Origin: Ligilactobacillus faecis | GTDB taxonomy: Bacteria > Bacillota > Bacilli > Lactobacillales > Lactobacillaceae | Direction of reading: 5' to 3' | NCBI RefSeq assembly: GCF_029889745.1 | Contig: NZ_CP123639.1 | Location: 782,501 to 846,500, forward strand | DNA: 64,000 nt | In this document: positions 25,606-34,042 of the stretch, one piece after another | Layout of the letters: each line of letters begins with the position of its first letter | Numbering within the stretch: the stretch's first letter is position 1 | Position numbers and translations under genes: made by a program | Notes under the pieces: model-generated | The model's input: only the letters and a program-made list of their open reading frames with translations | What the model was told of the DNA's origin: nothing | Databases searched by the model: none

Positions 25606-26533
25606 AGCCGGTTGGATCGTTTTAGCTTTAGGGATCATTTCATTGGTCGTTGGGATCGCCTTTAATGGGGTACGCGATATCGAATTTGATGGTCTGAGCC
25701 CACAAGTGGCTAAAAAGAATCAACGGATCGAAAAAACTTACGCTAAAAAAGAATTTACTAAGATCGATCTAAAAGATCTCGAAGCTGTCGCTCAAGTCGA
25801 GATCAGACAAGGTGACACCTATAGCATCAAATATGACGGGAATTCGCAAAATGAACCTGATATTACGTATCGAGATGATCAAGTCGTGATCCAAAGAAAG
25901 AAAAACTTAAGACGGCTCACAGGCTTTGCTTCAGATGTTTATGAAGCCAAACTGGTGATCACTGTGCCCAAAGATAAAAAGCTCGAAAATGTCAAATTCG
26001 ATAATTTCTTCACGGGCTCATTTTTCTTAAAAGGTCTCACACTAAAAGAGCTAGAGTTGAATGCAGATCTTTCTGAGTTGACCTTGGAACAAGTAAATAT
26101 CGAGCGGGTCAAGATCGATTCTTCTGTTGGAAGTGATATCACCGTGCGAGATTCGAATTTAAATGACGGTGAACTTAAATTTGAATCTGGCGATCTTAAA
26201 ATTTATGGGGGGACCTTGAAAAATATTCAGATCGACCAAGAAGCAGGCGATGTGCACTATCAAAATGGAACTGTGTTTGAAAATGGTTCGACGAGTTTAG
26301 AAGATGGTGATCTTACCGCTGAGAATGTGACCTTTAATGGACACTATACCGTTACAAATGAAAGTGGAACTAACCGAGTAAAAAATGTAAATACTAAAGG
26401 GTATCGTCTTGTAACAGAAACAGGGACGAACAGGTTGCGTGACCAAACATCAAAAGATCAACTTGAAAGTGGGATGGACCAAGCAGATACCTTGAGTTTG
26501 ACTGTTGAAGATGGCGATAATATAGTTGAGTAA
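25589..26533 (+). CDS. DUF4097 membrane-anchored beta-helix protein
   Basis: DUF4097/DUF4098 protein, 314 aa: one N-terminal membrane anchor (about 6-25) and a long extracytoplasmic part rich in short strand repeats (KIDLKDLEAVAQVEIRQGD, then LKELELNADLSELTLEQVNIE and DGELKFESGDLKIYGGTLKN), consistent with a right-handed beta-helix. Such proteins resemble the C-terminal part of LiaX-like sensors of cell-envelope stress. ATG 25589 has GGAGGGG 8 bases upstream and lies inside the end of DUF1700 (17-base overlap). The binding partner is not evident from sequence. Confidence 0.86.
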   Translation: MKKIFKAGWIVLALGIISLVVGIAFNGVRDIEFDGLSPQVAKKNQRIEKTYAKKEFTKIDLKDLEAVAQVEIRQGDTYSIKYDGNSQNEPDITYRDDQVVIQRKKNLRRLTGFASDVYEAKLVITVPKDKKLENVKFDNFFTGSFFLKGLTLKELELNADLSELTLEQVNIERVKIDSSVGSDITVRDSNLNDGELKFESGDLKIYGGTLKNIQIDQEAGDVHYQNGTVFENGSTSLEDGDLTAENVTFNGHYTVTNESGTNRVKNVNTKGYRLVTETGTNRLRDQTSKDQLESGMDQADTLSLTVEDGDNIVE

Positions 26534-26557
26534 AAGATCAAAGAAAGGATGATAGTT

Positions 26558-26827
26558 ATGGCAAGAAAAACGAACAAACAGTTGACTAAATCAAAAGATA
26601 AAGTTGTTTCGGGTGTTTTTGGTGGGGTAGCTGAGTACTTTGGTTGGGATAAAGCTATCACGCGGATCATTGGTGCGATCTTGATCATTTTCCCGGGAAA
26701 TGTGATCTTAGGACTTTTGATCTACTTTATTGCAGCTCTTGTGATGCCAGATGCACCTAACAATGAACAAAAAAGTTACCGACAAGACGATGATGATGTG
26801 ATCGAAGGTGAATTTAAAGAGCGCTAA
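26558..26827 (+). CDS. PspC domain protein
   Basis: Small PspC-domain membrane protein, 89 aa. The domain runs from KSKDKVVSGVFGGVAEYFGWD (about 10-30) to a transmembrane helix (LIIFPGNVILGLLIYFIAALVM, about 42-64) and is followed by an acidic tail DDDDVIEGEFKE. PspC links envelope stress sensing to the phage-shock-type response. ATG 26558 is used because AAAGGATGAT lies at the right distance. Last gene of the PadR operon, closed by a strong terminator. Confidence 0.92.
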   Translation: MARKTNKQLTKSKDKVVSGVFGGVAEYFGWDKAITRIIGAILIIFPGNVILGLLIYFIAALVMPDAPNNEQKSYRQDDDDVIEGEFKER

Positions 26828-26837
26828 TATGACTGCT

Positions 26838-26871
26838 AAGAAGCTTGGAGCTAGGCCAAGCTTCTTTTTTT
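26838..26871 (+). terminator. terminator of the padR operon
   Basis: AAGAAGCTTGG and CCAAGCTTCTT form an 11-bp perfect stem with a 7-base loop and a T-run. Confidence 0.92.
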
Positions 26872-26916
26872 AGCTAAAAATATTGTATAATATATAAAAA
26901 ATAAAGGGGCTAGTAT

Positions 26917-27357
26917 ATGACTTTTTACACATTAGACTATTTAAAAGCACAACATCAAGTCGATCAAGCTGTTCTATACGGGGTGGGAGTAGTCGTTTTA
27001 TTGATCTTGACTTTGACTTTGTTGGCCTACGCTAAAAATCGTTTAAAAACAAAGTATCGCGATCTAAGTATCATCATGGTCTTGATCATGCTATATCTTT
27101 TTGGACTAAATTATAATAGCTTTGAACAGCATAAGAGCCAAACGCTCTCGTCTTCTCAGATCCAACCATTTTTACGGTCAGTGGCAAAAGAGACCCGAGT
27201 ACCACAAGCTAAAGTATCCGTAAATAGTAGGACTTTAGCTGATGGGATCATCGTCAAAGTTGCCGATAAGTACTACCGGGTCTCGCTTAGTCCTGATCGC
27301 AGTAGTTATAATTTAGAGCGGACACATATGATCGACCAAAATATCAAAGTGCAGTAG
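26917..27357 (+). CDS. DUF3290 family membrane protein
   Basis: DUF3290 protein, 146 aa: two hydrophobic segments (about 20-42 and 50-66), then a soluble domain of about 75 residues (QIQPFLRSVAKETRVPQAKVSVN...). A TATAAT box lies about 30 bases upstream and AAGGGG serves as ribosome site. It is followed after 9 bases by a DUF421 gene; the DUF3290-DUF421 pair is common in lactobacilli and enterococci. The function is unknown; co-occurrence suggests a two-subunit membrane complex. Confidence 0.85.
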   Translation: MTFYTLDYLKAQHQVDQAVLYGVGVVVLLILTLTLLAYAKNRLKTKYRDLSIIMVLIMLYLFGLNYNSFEQHKSQTLSSSQIQPFLRSVAKETRVPQAKVSVNSRTLADGIIVKVADKYYRVSLSPDRSSYNLERTHMIDQNIKVQ

Positions 27358-27366
27358 GGGTAAAAA

Positions 27367-28008
27367 ATGGGATTTTATAGTGAGATCTTGATCAAATTTA
27401 TTTTAGGGATGTTAGCGATCATCATTCAGATCAATTTAGTCGGGAAACGTAATTTAGCGCCAGTAACTCCGTTAGATCAACTCCAAAACTATGTTTTAGG
27501 GGGGATCATCGGGGGGATCATTTACAATCAAGCTATCACGATCTTACAATTTTTGATGGTCTTAGTGGCGTGGACTTTAGTCGTGATGATCTTACAATTT
27601 TTGAAAAATCACGTACGTCTCTTCAAGCTTTTTGTTGATGGACGCCCGACAGTGTTAGTCAAAAATGGGCGCTTGAACGTTGAGGCTTGTTTGAGGCGTG
27701 GGATCACGGCTGATGAATTGATGTTTCGTTTACGCAGTAGTGGGATCTACGAACTGGCAAAAGTCAAAAGTGCTGTTTTAGAGCAAAATGGGCAGTTGAG
27801 CATCATCGAGTATGGCGAAGCTGAGAGGATCCGTTATCCGTTGATCAGTGATGGGATCGTGAATCTCGATATATTAGAGATGATCAAAAAAGATGAAGTT
27901 TGGGTCGGACAAGAGCTAAGACGAGCAGGTTTTGAAAATGCTAGTCAAGTCTTTTTAGGTGAATATATTGACGGAAAATTGCATTTGATCAGTTATCCAA
28001 CAAAGTAA
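27367..28008 (+). CDS. DUF421 (YetF-like) membrane protein
   Basis: YetF/DUF421 family, 213 aa. Three N-terminal membrane helices (about 7-90, with GKRNLAPVTPLDQLQNYVLGGIIGGIIYN, the family signature) precede a soluble alpha/beta domain (FVDGRPTVLVKNGRLN, LMFRLRSSGIYELAKVKSAVLE). Bacillus relatives YetF/YdfS/YrbG have been tied to spore or envelope properties. It begins 9 bases after DUF3290 with AGGGG as ribosome site, so the two are one transcript. Confidence 0.9.
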   Translation: MGFYSEILIKFILGMLAIIIQINLVGKRNLAPVTPLDQLQNYVLGGIIGGIIYNQAITILQFLMVLVAWTLVVMILQFLKNHVRLFKLFVDGRPTVLVKNGRLNVEACLRRGITADELMFRLRSSGIYELAKVKSAVLEQNGQLSIIEYGEAERIRYPLISDGIVNLDILEMIKKDEVWVGQELRRAGFENASQVFLGEYIDGKLHLISYPTK

Positions 28009-28071
28009 GGCGACCTTTTTTTCAAGAAGTGCTATACTAAAAAAGTAAAATTGCTGAAAGAAGGATGCACT

Positions 28072-28563
28072 ATGGCATTAAATGAAATGAGCTTTGCGTT
28101 AGGCCCTAAAAATATTCTTGAAGAGCTGGTCAAACGGTATAGTGACCGTGAATTTCTCTTGTATAGTTCAATTGTCAGATCACAAGATTGTCTCTTAGTT
28201 GACATCTCAGGTAAAGAATCTGTCTTTGAAACAGGGCTAAATTATCGTGTTGTCAACGCGATCGGTCCGACAGATTGGGACGGACTTTTAGAGTTGCGCT
28301 ATATGACACTTGATACAGATCAACAAAAAGTCTTCAATGCAGTCATGGCTTCTTGGGATGATCCAAAAGCCCGCCCACTTGGCTTGAAGTCAGCTAAAGT
28401 TTTGCTCTCTTTAAAGAAGAGTTATCAATTCCTCTTGCTTAATGTCTGGGAAGATGAACAAGATTATTTAGCTTGGAATCATGCCGCTGATAACAAATTA
28501 GCACAATTTGGACATGATGGTAATAAGGCTCCGATCGACAAGCTCTATACACGAGTCAGATAA
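28072..28563 (+). CDS. ABM-domain-like hypothetical protein
   Basis: Hypothetical protein of 163 aa with weak resemblance to antibiotic-biosynthesis-monooxygenase (ABM)/heme-monooxygenase folds: the C-terminal segment YQFLLLNVWEDEQDYLAW (about 119-136) is the typical strand-helix of that fold. No signal peptide or membrane segment. ATG 28072 has AAGAAGGA at correct spacing, whereas TTG 28051 does not. A TATACT box lies near 28034, so it appears to have its own promoter, and a bidirectional terminator follows. Confidence 0.6.
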   Translation: MALNEMSFALGPKNILEELVKRYSDREFLLYSSIVRSQDCLLVDISGKESVFETGLNYRVVNAIGPTDWDGLLELRYMTLDTDQQKVFNAVMASWDDPKARPLGLKSAKVLLSLKKSYQFLLLNVWEDEQDYLAWNHAADNKLAQFGHDGNKAPIDKLYTRVR

Positions 28564-28564
28564 C

Positions 28565-28599
28565 AAAAAAGGATGGAACAAAGCGTTCTATCCTTTTTT
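28565..28599. terminator. bidirectional terminator between ABM-like gene and arsR
   Basis: AAAAAAGGATGGAAC pairs with GTTCTATCCTTTTTT (one G-U) around a 5-base loop; A-run and T-run on both sides let it work on either strand. Confidence 0.92.
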
Positions 28600-28909
28600 A
28601 GTCTTCACTGATATGTTCTTTGACTTGTTTGAAAATCATGATGATATGTTGGTCAGCTAAGGCATAGTAGACATGTTGACCGTCACGTTTGCTTGAAACG
28701 AGACCTGTTTGGCGGAGGATCTTTAACTGATGAGAGACAGCAGATTGTGTCATCGCGATCGTCTGGGCGATCTCATTGACTGTCAATTTTTGGCCAAAGA
28801 GTAAGGATAAGATCTTGTAGCGCGTCTCATTTCCAAAAGCTTTGAAGATCTGGACGCTAGCATTAGTCTCTTCTTCAGTTGGAAGAGTTAATTTTTTTTC
28901 TATTGTCAT
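28598..28909 (-). CDS. ArsR/SmtB family metal-responsive repressor
   Basis: Winged-helix repressor of 103 aa. Recognition region: LTVNEIAQTIAMTQSAVSHQLKILRQTGLVSSKRDGQHVYYAL. The C-terminal helix reads DQHIIMIFKQVKEHISE, exactly the D-x-H-x10-H-x2-E pattern of the alpha-5 zinc/cobalt site of SmtB, CzrA and NmtR-type sensors; no alpha-3 cysteines are present. A zinc-type sensor is therefore likely. It is divergent from a heterodimeric ABC exporter; a more convincing matching operator lies 8 kb away before the P1B ATPase. A minus-strand TGGTATAAT extended -10 sits near 28958. Confidence 0.88.
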   Translation of the reverse strand: MTIEKKLTLPTEEETNASVQIFKAFGNETRYKILSLLFGQKLTVNEIAQTIAMTQSAVSHQLKILRQTGLVSSKRDGQHVYYALADQHIIMIFKQVKEHISED

Positions 28910-29018
28910 ACGTTCACCTGCTTAAATTTTACACTGTCAAGCTGATCAATTTTCATTATACCAATCAAGTCAAATTTTGAGCAAATAGAGTTGAATGTTT
29001 TTTATGTTTCAGGTAGAG

Positions 29019-29051
29019 TAGTAAGTACTAAGCTTAAAAATGCTTAAGAAT
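29019..29051. repeat. small repeats upstream of the ABC exporter
   Basis: TAGTA-AG-TACTA (29019-29030) is an inverted repeat; directly after it come two tandem 10-mers GCTTAAAAAT (29032-29041) and GCTTAAGAAT (29042-29051). They lie just upstream of the exporter start and may be regulator sites; the regulator is not known. Confidence 0.4.
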
Positions 29052-29077
29052 TTTTTCATAATATGAGGGGTAGAATA

Positions 29078-30802
29078 ATGCAGATCTTAACACCACATTT
29101 GAAGCATTATCGTGGTGCGATCGTCGGGGCAGTGATCACGATCATTATTGCTGCGACCTGTACATTGATCCAGCCACGAATGCTGCAATATATCTTAGAT
29201 AGTTTGCTTAAAAATGACCGTCAAGCGATGTTTAGAGACAGTATTATTTTGATCTTACTAGCAGTCATCGGGGTCATTGCTGGGATCTTGAATGTCTATT
29301 TTGCGGCTAAGATCGCGCAAGGGACGACAAGTGACTTACGTGCGCAAACTTACCGTAAGATCCAAAGCTTTTCTTTGAGTAATATTGAAAAATTCTCTGC
29401 GGGGACACTTGTTGTGCGTTTGATCAACGATATGAATCAGGTCTTGAATATCGTGATGACGACTTTCATGCAGATCTTACGCATGCCGATCATGATGGTC
29501 GGCGCGTTTGTGATGGGGATCGTGACGATGCCACGTTTTTGGTGGGTCCAGATCGTCATGCTCGTAGCGGTCGCAAGCGTGATCGTCTTGACTTTTCCCA
29601 AGTTAGGTAAATTATTTGACCGTTTCCAAAAGAATCTTGATCAAAGCAATACGATCGCTAAAGAAGCATTACAAGGGATCCGTGTCGTCAAATCTTTCAA
29701 CCAACAAGAGCGTGAAGCTAAAAACTATGATGCTGTTTCTGATCAGATGAATACTTTGAACATCAAGATCGGTTACATGTTCTCAACACTATTACCGGCC
29801 TTTTTCCTTGTCTGTGATGCTGGGATCACATTAGTTATTTATTTAGTCGGAAAAAATATCGTTAATGCTCCAGGCGAATTAGCAGCGATCACATCCTATA
29901 TCGGTTATTTGATGCAATTGCTGTTTACGTTAGCCTTTGGGGGGATGACGATGGCGATGTATGCGCGTGGTTTCATCTCACTTGGACGGATCAAAGAAGT
30001 TTTAGAAACGAAACCAGATCTGACTTTTGATCCAAACGCGCCTAAACAAGCTTTGAGTGGCGACGTTGAATTTGATGATGTTTCTTTTGCTTATCCAAAT
30101 GCGAAAGATGAAACTTTAAAACACGTGAGCTTCAAGGTCAAACAAGGTGAGACGATCGGGATCATCGGGGCGACTGGTTCAGGTAAATCGACGTTAGCCC
30201 AACTGATGACGCGCCTGTACGATCCAACTGCCGGGACTGTCAAAGTTGGTGGCGTTGATCTTAAGCATGTCAATGAAAGTTCACTTCGCAAAGCCGTTGC
30301 GCTTGTTTTACAAAAAGCTTTGCTCTTTTCAGGAACGATCGCAGACAACTTGCGCCAAGGTGACCGAAAAGCAACACCAACAGATTTCAAGTGGGCGACA
30401 GATATTGCACAAGCTTCTGAGTTTGTCGAACAATATACTGATCTTTATGAACACCAAGTCGAAGAACGCTCAGCCAACCTTTCTGGAGGGCAAAAGCAAC
30501 GGCTCTCGATCGCACGTGGCGTCGTGGGCAAGCCGAAAGTATTGATCTTAGATGATTCGACTTCAGCGCTTGATGCGCGTTCTGAAAAAAAAGTCAAAGA
30601 AGCGCTAGAGCAAAAATTAAATGATACGACGTTATTTATCATTGCTGAAAAGATCTTTTCAGTCATGGATGCAGATAGGATCTTAGTGCTTGATCAAGGT
30701 GAAGTCAAAGCCTTCGATACGCATGAAAAACTCTTAGAAACGTCAGAACTTTACCGTGAGATCTATCAAACACAACGGGCAAAAGGGGGCGAAGCTAAAT
30801 GA
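29078..30802 (+). CDS. heterodimeric ABC multidrug exporter, subunit 1 (degenerate site)
   Basis: Half-size ABC exporter, 574 aa: six membrane helices (to about 310) then an ATPase domain with Walker A GATGSGKST near 365, LSGGQKQR near 470 and Walker B VLILDDSTSALD. Two catalytic positions are degenerate: Asp replaces the Glu after Walker B, and the H-loop His is Glu (FIIAEKIFSV). This is the pattern of the LmrC/BmrC-type subunit that carries the non-hydrolysing site. ATG 29078 follows GAGGGG; ATG 29063 overlaps it. Its stop overlaps subunit 2 by 4 bases. Confidence 0.9.
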   Translation: MQILTPHLKHYRGAIVGAVITIIIAATCTLIQPRMLQYILDSLLKNDRQAMFRDSIILILLAVIGVIAGILNVYFAAKIAQGTTSDLRAQTYRKIQSFSLSNIEKFSAGTLVVRLINDMNQVLNIVMTTFMQILRMPIMMVGAFVMGIVTMPRFWWVQIVMLVAVASVIVLTFPKLGKLFDRFQKNLDQSNTIAKEALQGIRVVKSFNQQEREAKNYDAVSDQMNTLNIKIGYMFSTLLPAFFLVCDAGITLVIYLVGKNIVNAPGELAAITSYIGYLMQLLFTLAFGGMTMAMYARGFISLGRIKEVLETKPDLTFDPNAPKQALSGDVEFDDVSFAYPNAKDETLKHVSFKVKQGETIGIIGATGSGKSTLAQLMTRLYDPTAGTVKVGGVDLKHVNESSLRKAVALVLQKALLFSGTIADNLRQGDRKATPTDFKWATDIAQASEFVEQYTDLYEHQVEERSANLSGGQKQRLSIARGVVGKPKVLILDDSTSALDARSEKKVKEALEQKLNDTTLFIIAEKIFSVMDADRILVLDQGEVKAFDTHEKLLETSELYREIYQTQRAKGGEAK

Positions 30803-32580
30803 AAGATCTAAAAAAAGCATGTCGTTATTTTTATAAGTACTTGAGTCCGTATTGGAAGGCGATCGCTGTCATGGTCATTTTGACCTTAGCTGCGACCTTC
30901 TTTCAAGTCATTGCCCCAGTCTATATGGGGAACGCTGTCACCGAACTTGGAAAATATTTGGCACAGTACATGGATCCTAAGACGCGCGCGACTGCTTCGA
31001 TGGCAAGTTTTTATCAAGCTTTGTTCTTGATGGGGGCGTTCTTCTTAGCTAATGCGATCGCACAATACATCTCGTGGATGATCATGTCACGTTTTACATC
31101 GGATGCGACTAATGGGATGCGCAAAAACCTTTTTGCTAAATTGCAACGAATGAAGATCAAATATTTTGATACGCATCAAGATGGTAAGTTATTATCGCTA
31201 TTTACATCAGATATCGATAATATTTTGAATGCTTTGAATAATGCGATCTTTGAATTGATCTCGCAAGGGGCGCTCTTTATCGGTGTGATCATCGTCATGT
31301 TTTCGATCAATGTCAAATTGGCCTTGCTTACGATGGCCTCGACGCCTGTTGTTATTTTGATCGCTCTGATCATCATGAATAAAGCGCGGAAATATTTAGA
31401 CGCACAACAAGATGAGATCTCAAATCTAAATGGTTACGTCAACGAACAGATCAACGGTGAGCAAGTGATCTTGAGTAACGGGCTCCAACAAGAATCGATT
31501 GCTGGCTTTGATAAGCAAAATCAAAAAGTCAAAGAAACGATGTTTCGCGGTCAATTTTACTCAGGGCTTTTGTTCCCATTGATGCAAGGACTTTCGCTTT
31601 TGAATCTTGCGATCGTGATCGTTGGTGGAACTTGGATGGTCGCTGATTCACAGATGAATACAGCCGTCGGTTTGGGATTGATCGTGATGTTTGTGCAATA
31701 TTCGCAAACATATTTCCAACCTTTGACACAGCTGACGTCGATCTATTCGATGATCCAACTAGCTTTAACGGGGGCAAGACGTTTAGCCGAAGTTGAAGAA
31801 CAACCTGAAGAAGATACCGTTCCAAATGGTCAGGTGATGCAGCCAGTCAAAGAAAGAGTTAGTTTAGAAGATGTCCACTTTAGCTATAATAAAGGTAAAG
31901 AGATCTTGCATGGGATCGATCTTAGTGTTGCTAAAGGGCAAATGTTAGCGTTAGTCGGTCCGACCGGTTCAGGGAAAACAACGACGATGAATTTGTTCAA
32001 CCGCTTTTACGATGTCGATTCAGGGGCAGTGAAATTTGACGGGCTCGATGTACGCACTTTGACGTTAGGATCATTGCGCCAACATATCGGGATCGTATTA
32101 CAAGATTCTGTGCTATTTACTGGGACGATCGCCGATAATATCAAATATGGGCGCCCAGATGCAAGTGAAGCTGAGATGATCGAAGCGGCGAAACAAGCAC
32201 AGATCCATGATTTTATCAGCACTTTACCAGCTGGTTATGCGACTCAGATCAGCGAAGAACATGCACTGTTTTCGACTGGACAAAAACAGTTGATCAGTAT
32301 TGCACGGACATTGCTCTCTGATCCAGATTTCTTGATCTTAGATGAGGCGACTTCTAACGTCGATACGGTGACAGAAGAAAAGATCCAAAAAGCGATGGAT
32401 GCCGTATTAGCTGGACGGACGAGCTTTGTGATCGCCCACCGTTTGAAGACGATCATCAATGCAGATGAAATCGCCGTTTTAAAAGACGGTTATGTGATCG
32501 AACAAGGTAGTCATGAAGAATTACTCCAAAAACAAGGCTTCTATTATGAACTTTATACGAACCAAATGGTCTTAGACTAA
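30799..32580 (+). CDS. heterodimeric ABC multidrug exporter, subunit 2 (canonical site)
   Basis: Partner half-transporter, 593 aa, six membrane helices followed by an ATPase with Walker A GPTGSGKTT, Walker B FLILDEATSNVD with catalytic Glu, and H-loop FVIAHRLKTI, all canonical. Its signature is altered to FSTGQKQL, which fits because that signature contributes to the degenerate site formed with subunit 1. The first membrane domain has an extended loop around 48-62. Together with subunit 1 it matches LmrCD/BmrCD-type drug exporters. Start overlaps subunit 1 by ATGA. Confidence 0.92.
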   Translation: MKDLKKACRYFYKYLSPYWKAIAVMVILTLAATFFQVIAPVYMGNAVTELGKYLAQYMDPKTRATASMASFYQALFLMGAFFLANAIAQYISWMIMSRFTSDATNGMRKNLFAKLQRMKIKYFDTHQDGKLLSLFTSDIDNILNALNNAIFELISQGALFIGVIIVMFSINVKLALLTMASTPVVILIALIIMNKARKYLDAQQDEISNLNGYVNEQINGEQVILSNGLQQESIAGFDKQNQKVKETMFRGQFYSGLLFPLMQGLSLLNLAIVIVGGTWMVADSQMNTAVGLGLIVMFVQYSQTYFQPLTQLTSIYSMIQLALTGARRLAEVEEQPEEDTVPNGQVMQPVKERVSLEDVHFSYNKGKEILHGIDLSVAKGQMLALVGPTGSGKTTTMNLFNRFYDVDSGAVKFDGLDVRTLTLGSLRQHIGIVLQDSVLFTGTIADNIKYGRPDASEAEMIEAAKQAQIHDFISTLPAGYATQISEEHALFSTGQKQLISIARTLLSDPDFLILDEATSNVDTVTEEKIQKAMDAVLAGRTSFVIAHRLKTIINADEIAVLKDGYVIEQGSHEELLQKQGFYYELYTNQMVLD

Positions 32581-32626
32581 AAAAGAGTCAAGTCGACCCT
32601 AAAAGTGGGTCAACTTGACTCTTTTT
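32581..32626. terminator. bidirectional terminator between exporter and hxlR gene
   Basis: AAAAGAGTCAAGT and ACTTGACTCTTTT plus an inner GACCC/GGGTC form a long stem with one mismatch; the hxlR-type stop codon lies within it. Confidence 0.92.
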
Positions 32627-32954
32627 GTTTGAGCTCAAGATACATCAGGCCCCAATCTTCAAGGGCACTGAAAAGAGGTCGTAAGCTATCGCCTAAAGGA
32701 CTTAAACGATATTCGACGCGTGGAGGGATGACTGGAAAAACTTCGCGTAAAACTAAGCCATCTTGTTCGAGTTCTTGCAAACTTTGGGTCAGCATCTTTT
32801 GACTGACGCCTGCGACGCTTTGTTTGAGTTTACTATAACGTTTAGTGCCTTTGAGCAGATCACGGACGATCAAGAGTTTCCATTTGCTCGATAAAAGGTT
32901 GACCGTTGTTGCGACAGGGCAACTGCCGGCTTGTGGTAAAGGACGATTTGTCAA
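32610..32954 (-). CDS. HxlR family transcriptional regulator
   Basis: Winged-helix HxlR regulator, about 114 aa. Hallmarks: CPVATTVNLLSSKWKLLIVRDLL (about 12-34), RYSKLKQSVAGVSQKMLTQSLQELEQDGLV and a C-terminal dimer helix. The single Cys before PVA is the position used for redox or electrophile sensing in HypR/YodB relatives. The TTG at 32954 gives about 8 bases to AGAGAG; GTG 32963 is an alternative. Converges on the exporter operon and is divergent from the following ABC importer, either of which might be its target. Confidence 0.85.
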   Translation of the reverse strand: MTNRPLPQAGSCPVATTVNLLSSKWKLLIVRDLLKGTKRYSKLKQSVAGVSQKMLTQSLQELEQDGLVLREVFPVIPPRVEYRLSPLGDSLRPLFSALEDWGLMYLELKQKESS

Positions 32955-33113
32955 TTTTAACACTCTCTTTTCGAGACTATAAAACTTTATGTTAGAGACC
33001 AGCTTGATCATGCTAGAGGTATCACAGCCAGACAAGCATATTGATTGTCTTTTTTGTAGATGTCAGGCAAACTATGGTAAAGTTCTTACTTATTCAAAAT
33101 GTAGGTGGTCATA

Positions 33114-34040
33114 ATGATAGAGTATCGAAATGTTGGGATGGTCTATGGTCAAAATGAGATCTTGACGCAGATCGATCTGACGATCAAAGATGGTGAATTT
33201 TTTGTGTTGGTCGGCCCAAGTGGGAGCGGGAAGACGACGCTTTTACGCATGTTAAATCGACTTACAGTCCCAACAAGGGGCGATATTTATTTAGATGGAA
33301 CCAAGATCAAAGATCATGATATACAAAAATTACGTTTGAGCATGGGCTATGTTTTACAAGAAAGTAGCTTGTTTCCCAATTTGACGTTAGAAGATAATAT
33401 TGCACTCCAACTCGAACAGCTAGGCGTTGCTAAGGTCAAACGGCGCAAGCGCGCCCAAGAATTGCTCGAGCTCGTCGAATTACCGGCATCTAAGTATGCC
33501 AAACGCTACCCAAAAGATATCTCGGGCGGACAAAAACAGCGAGTAGCTTTAGTCCGTGCCTTAGCGGCTGATCCGAAGCTGATCTTGATGGATGAATCTT
33601 TTAGTGCCCTTGATCCAGTTTTACGCCAACAGATGCAGACATTGATCTTAAAGTTGTGGCAAAAATTCAAGATGACCGTCGTTTTTGTCACCCATGATAT
33701 GCAAGAAGCCTTGCGTTTAGGGCAGCGGATCGCGGTTTTAAATGAAGGTCAGCTCAAACAAGTTGGAACGCCACATGAGCTCTTGACTGCACCAGCTGAT
33801 CGTTTCGTCAAAGAATTTTTCAGTCAAAGCCCCAAAAATTCTTTGATGTTAAAAGAGCTGATCGCTTCTTTAAGTCTAGCTCCTAAACCTTATGATGAGA
33901 AATGTCCAGAACTTACAGCGGTCGTTGAAGTGCTCAGTTACTTGCGCAAACAGCCAAGTTTAGATTTCAATTACCACGAAGCCACGTACACTTTGACGCT
34001 AGATCAGCTGCTTCAGTATCTTGAAAGTGCAGGTATTTAA
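33114..34040 (+). CDS. ABC importer ATPase, OpuCA/EgtV-like
   Basis: ATPase of an osmoprotectant/ergothioneine-type importer, 308 aa. Walker A GPSGSGKTTL (about 35-44), Q-loop LQES, ISGGQKQRVAL and Walker B LILMDESFSALDP are intact. The protein lacks the paired CBS domains that sense ionic strength in OpuA/OpuCA; instead a tail of about 65 residues (from about 240) of unknown role follows. That argues against classical osmotic control. ATG 33114 lies after GTAGGTGG; GTG 33105 is on that site. The permease-binding protein gene follows after 2 bases. Confidence 0.86.
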   Translation: MIEYRNVGMVYGQNEILTQIDLTIKDGEFFVLVGPSGSGKTTLLRMLNRLTVPTRGDIYLDGTKIKDHDIQKLRLSMGYVLQESSLFPNLTLEDNIALQLEQLGVAKVKRRKRAQELLELVELPASKYAKRYPKDISGGQKQRVALVRALAADPKLILMDESFSALDPVLRQQMQTLILKLWQKFKMTVVFVTHDMQEALRLGQRIAVLNEGQLKQVGTPHELLTAPADRFVKEFFSQSPKNSLMLKELIASLSLAPKPYDEKCPELTAVVEVLSYLRKQPSLDFNYHEATYTLTLDQLLQYLESAGI

Positions 34041-34042
34041 AG

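Noticed and set aside
28910-29077. CzrA/CadC-type operator directly in front of arsR
   Set aside because: Only fragments such as TTCATAATATGAG were found; arms are in the wrong order and spacing compared with 37220-37237.
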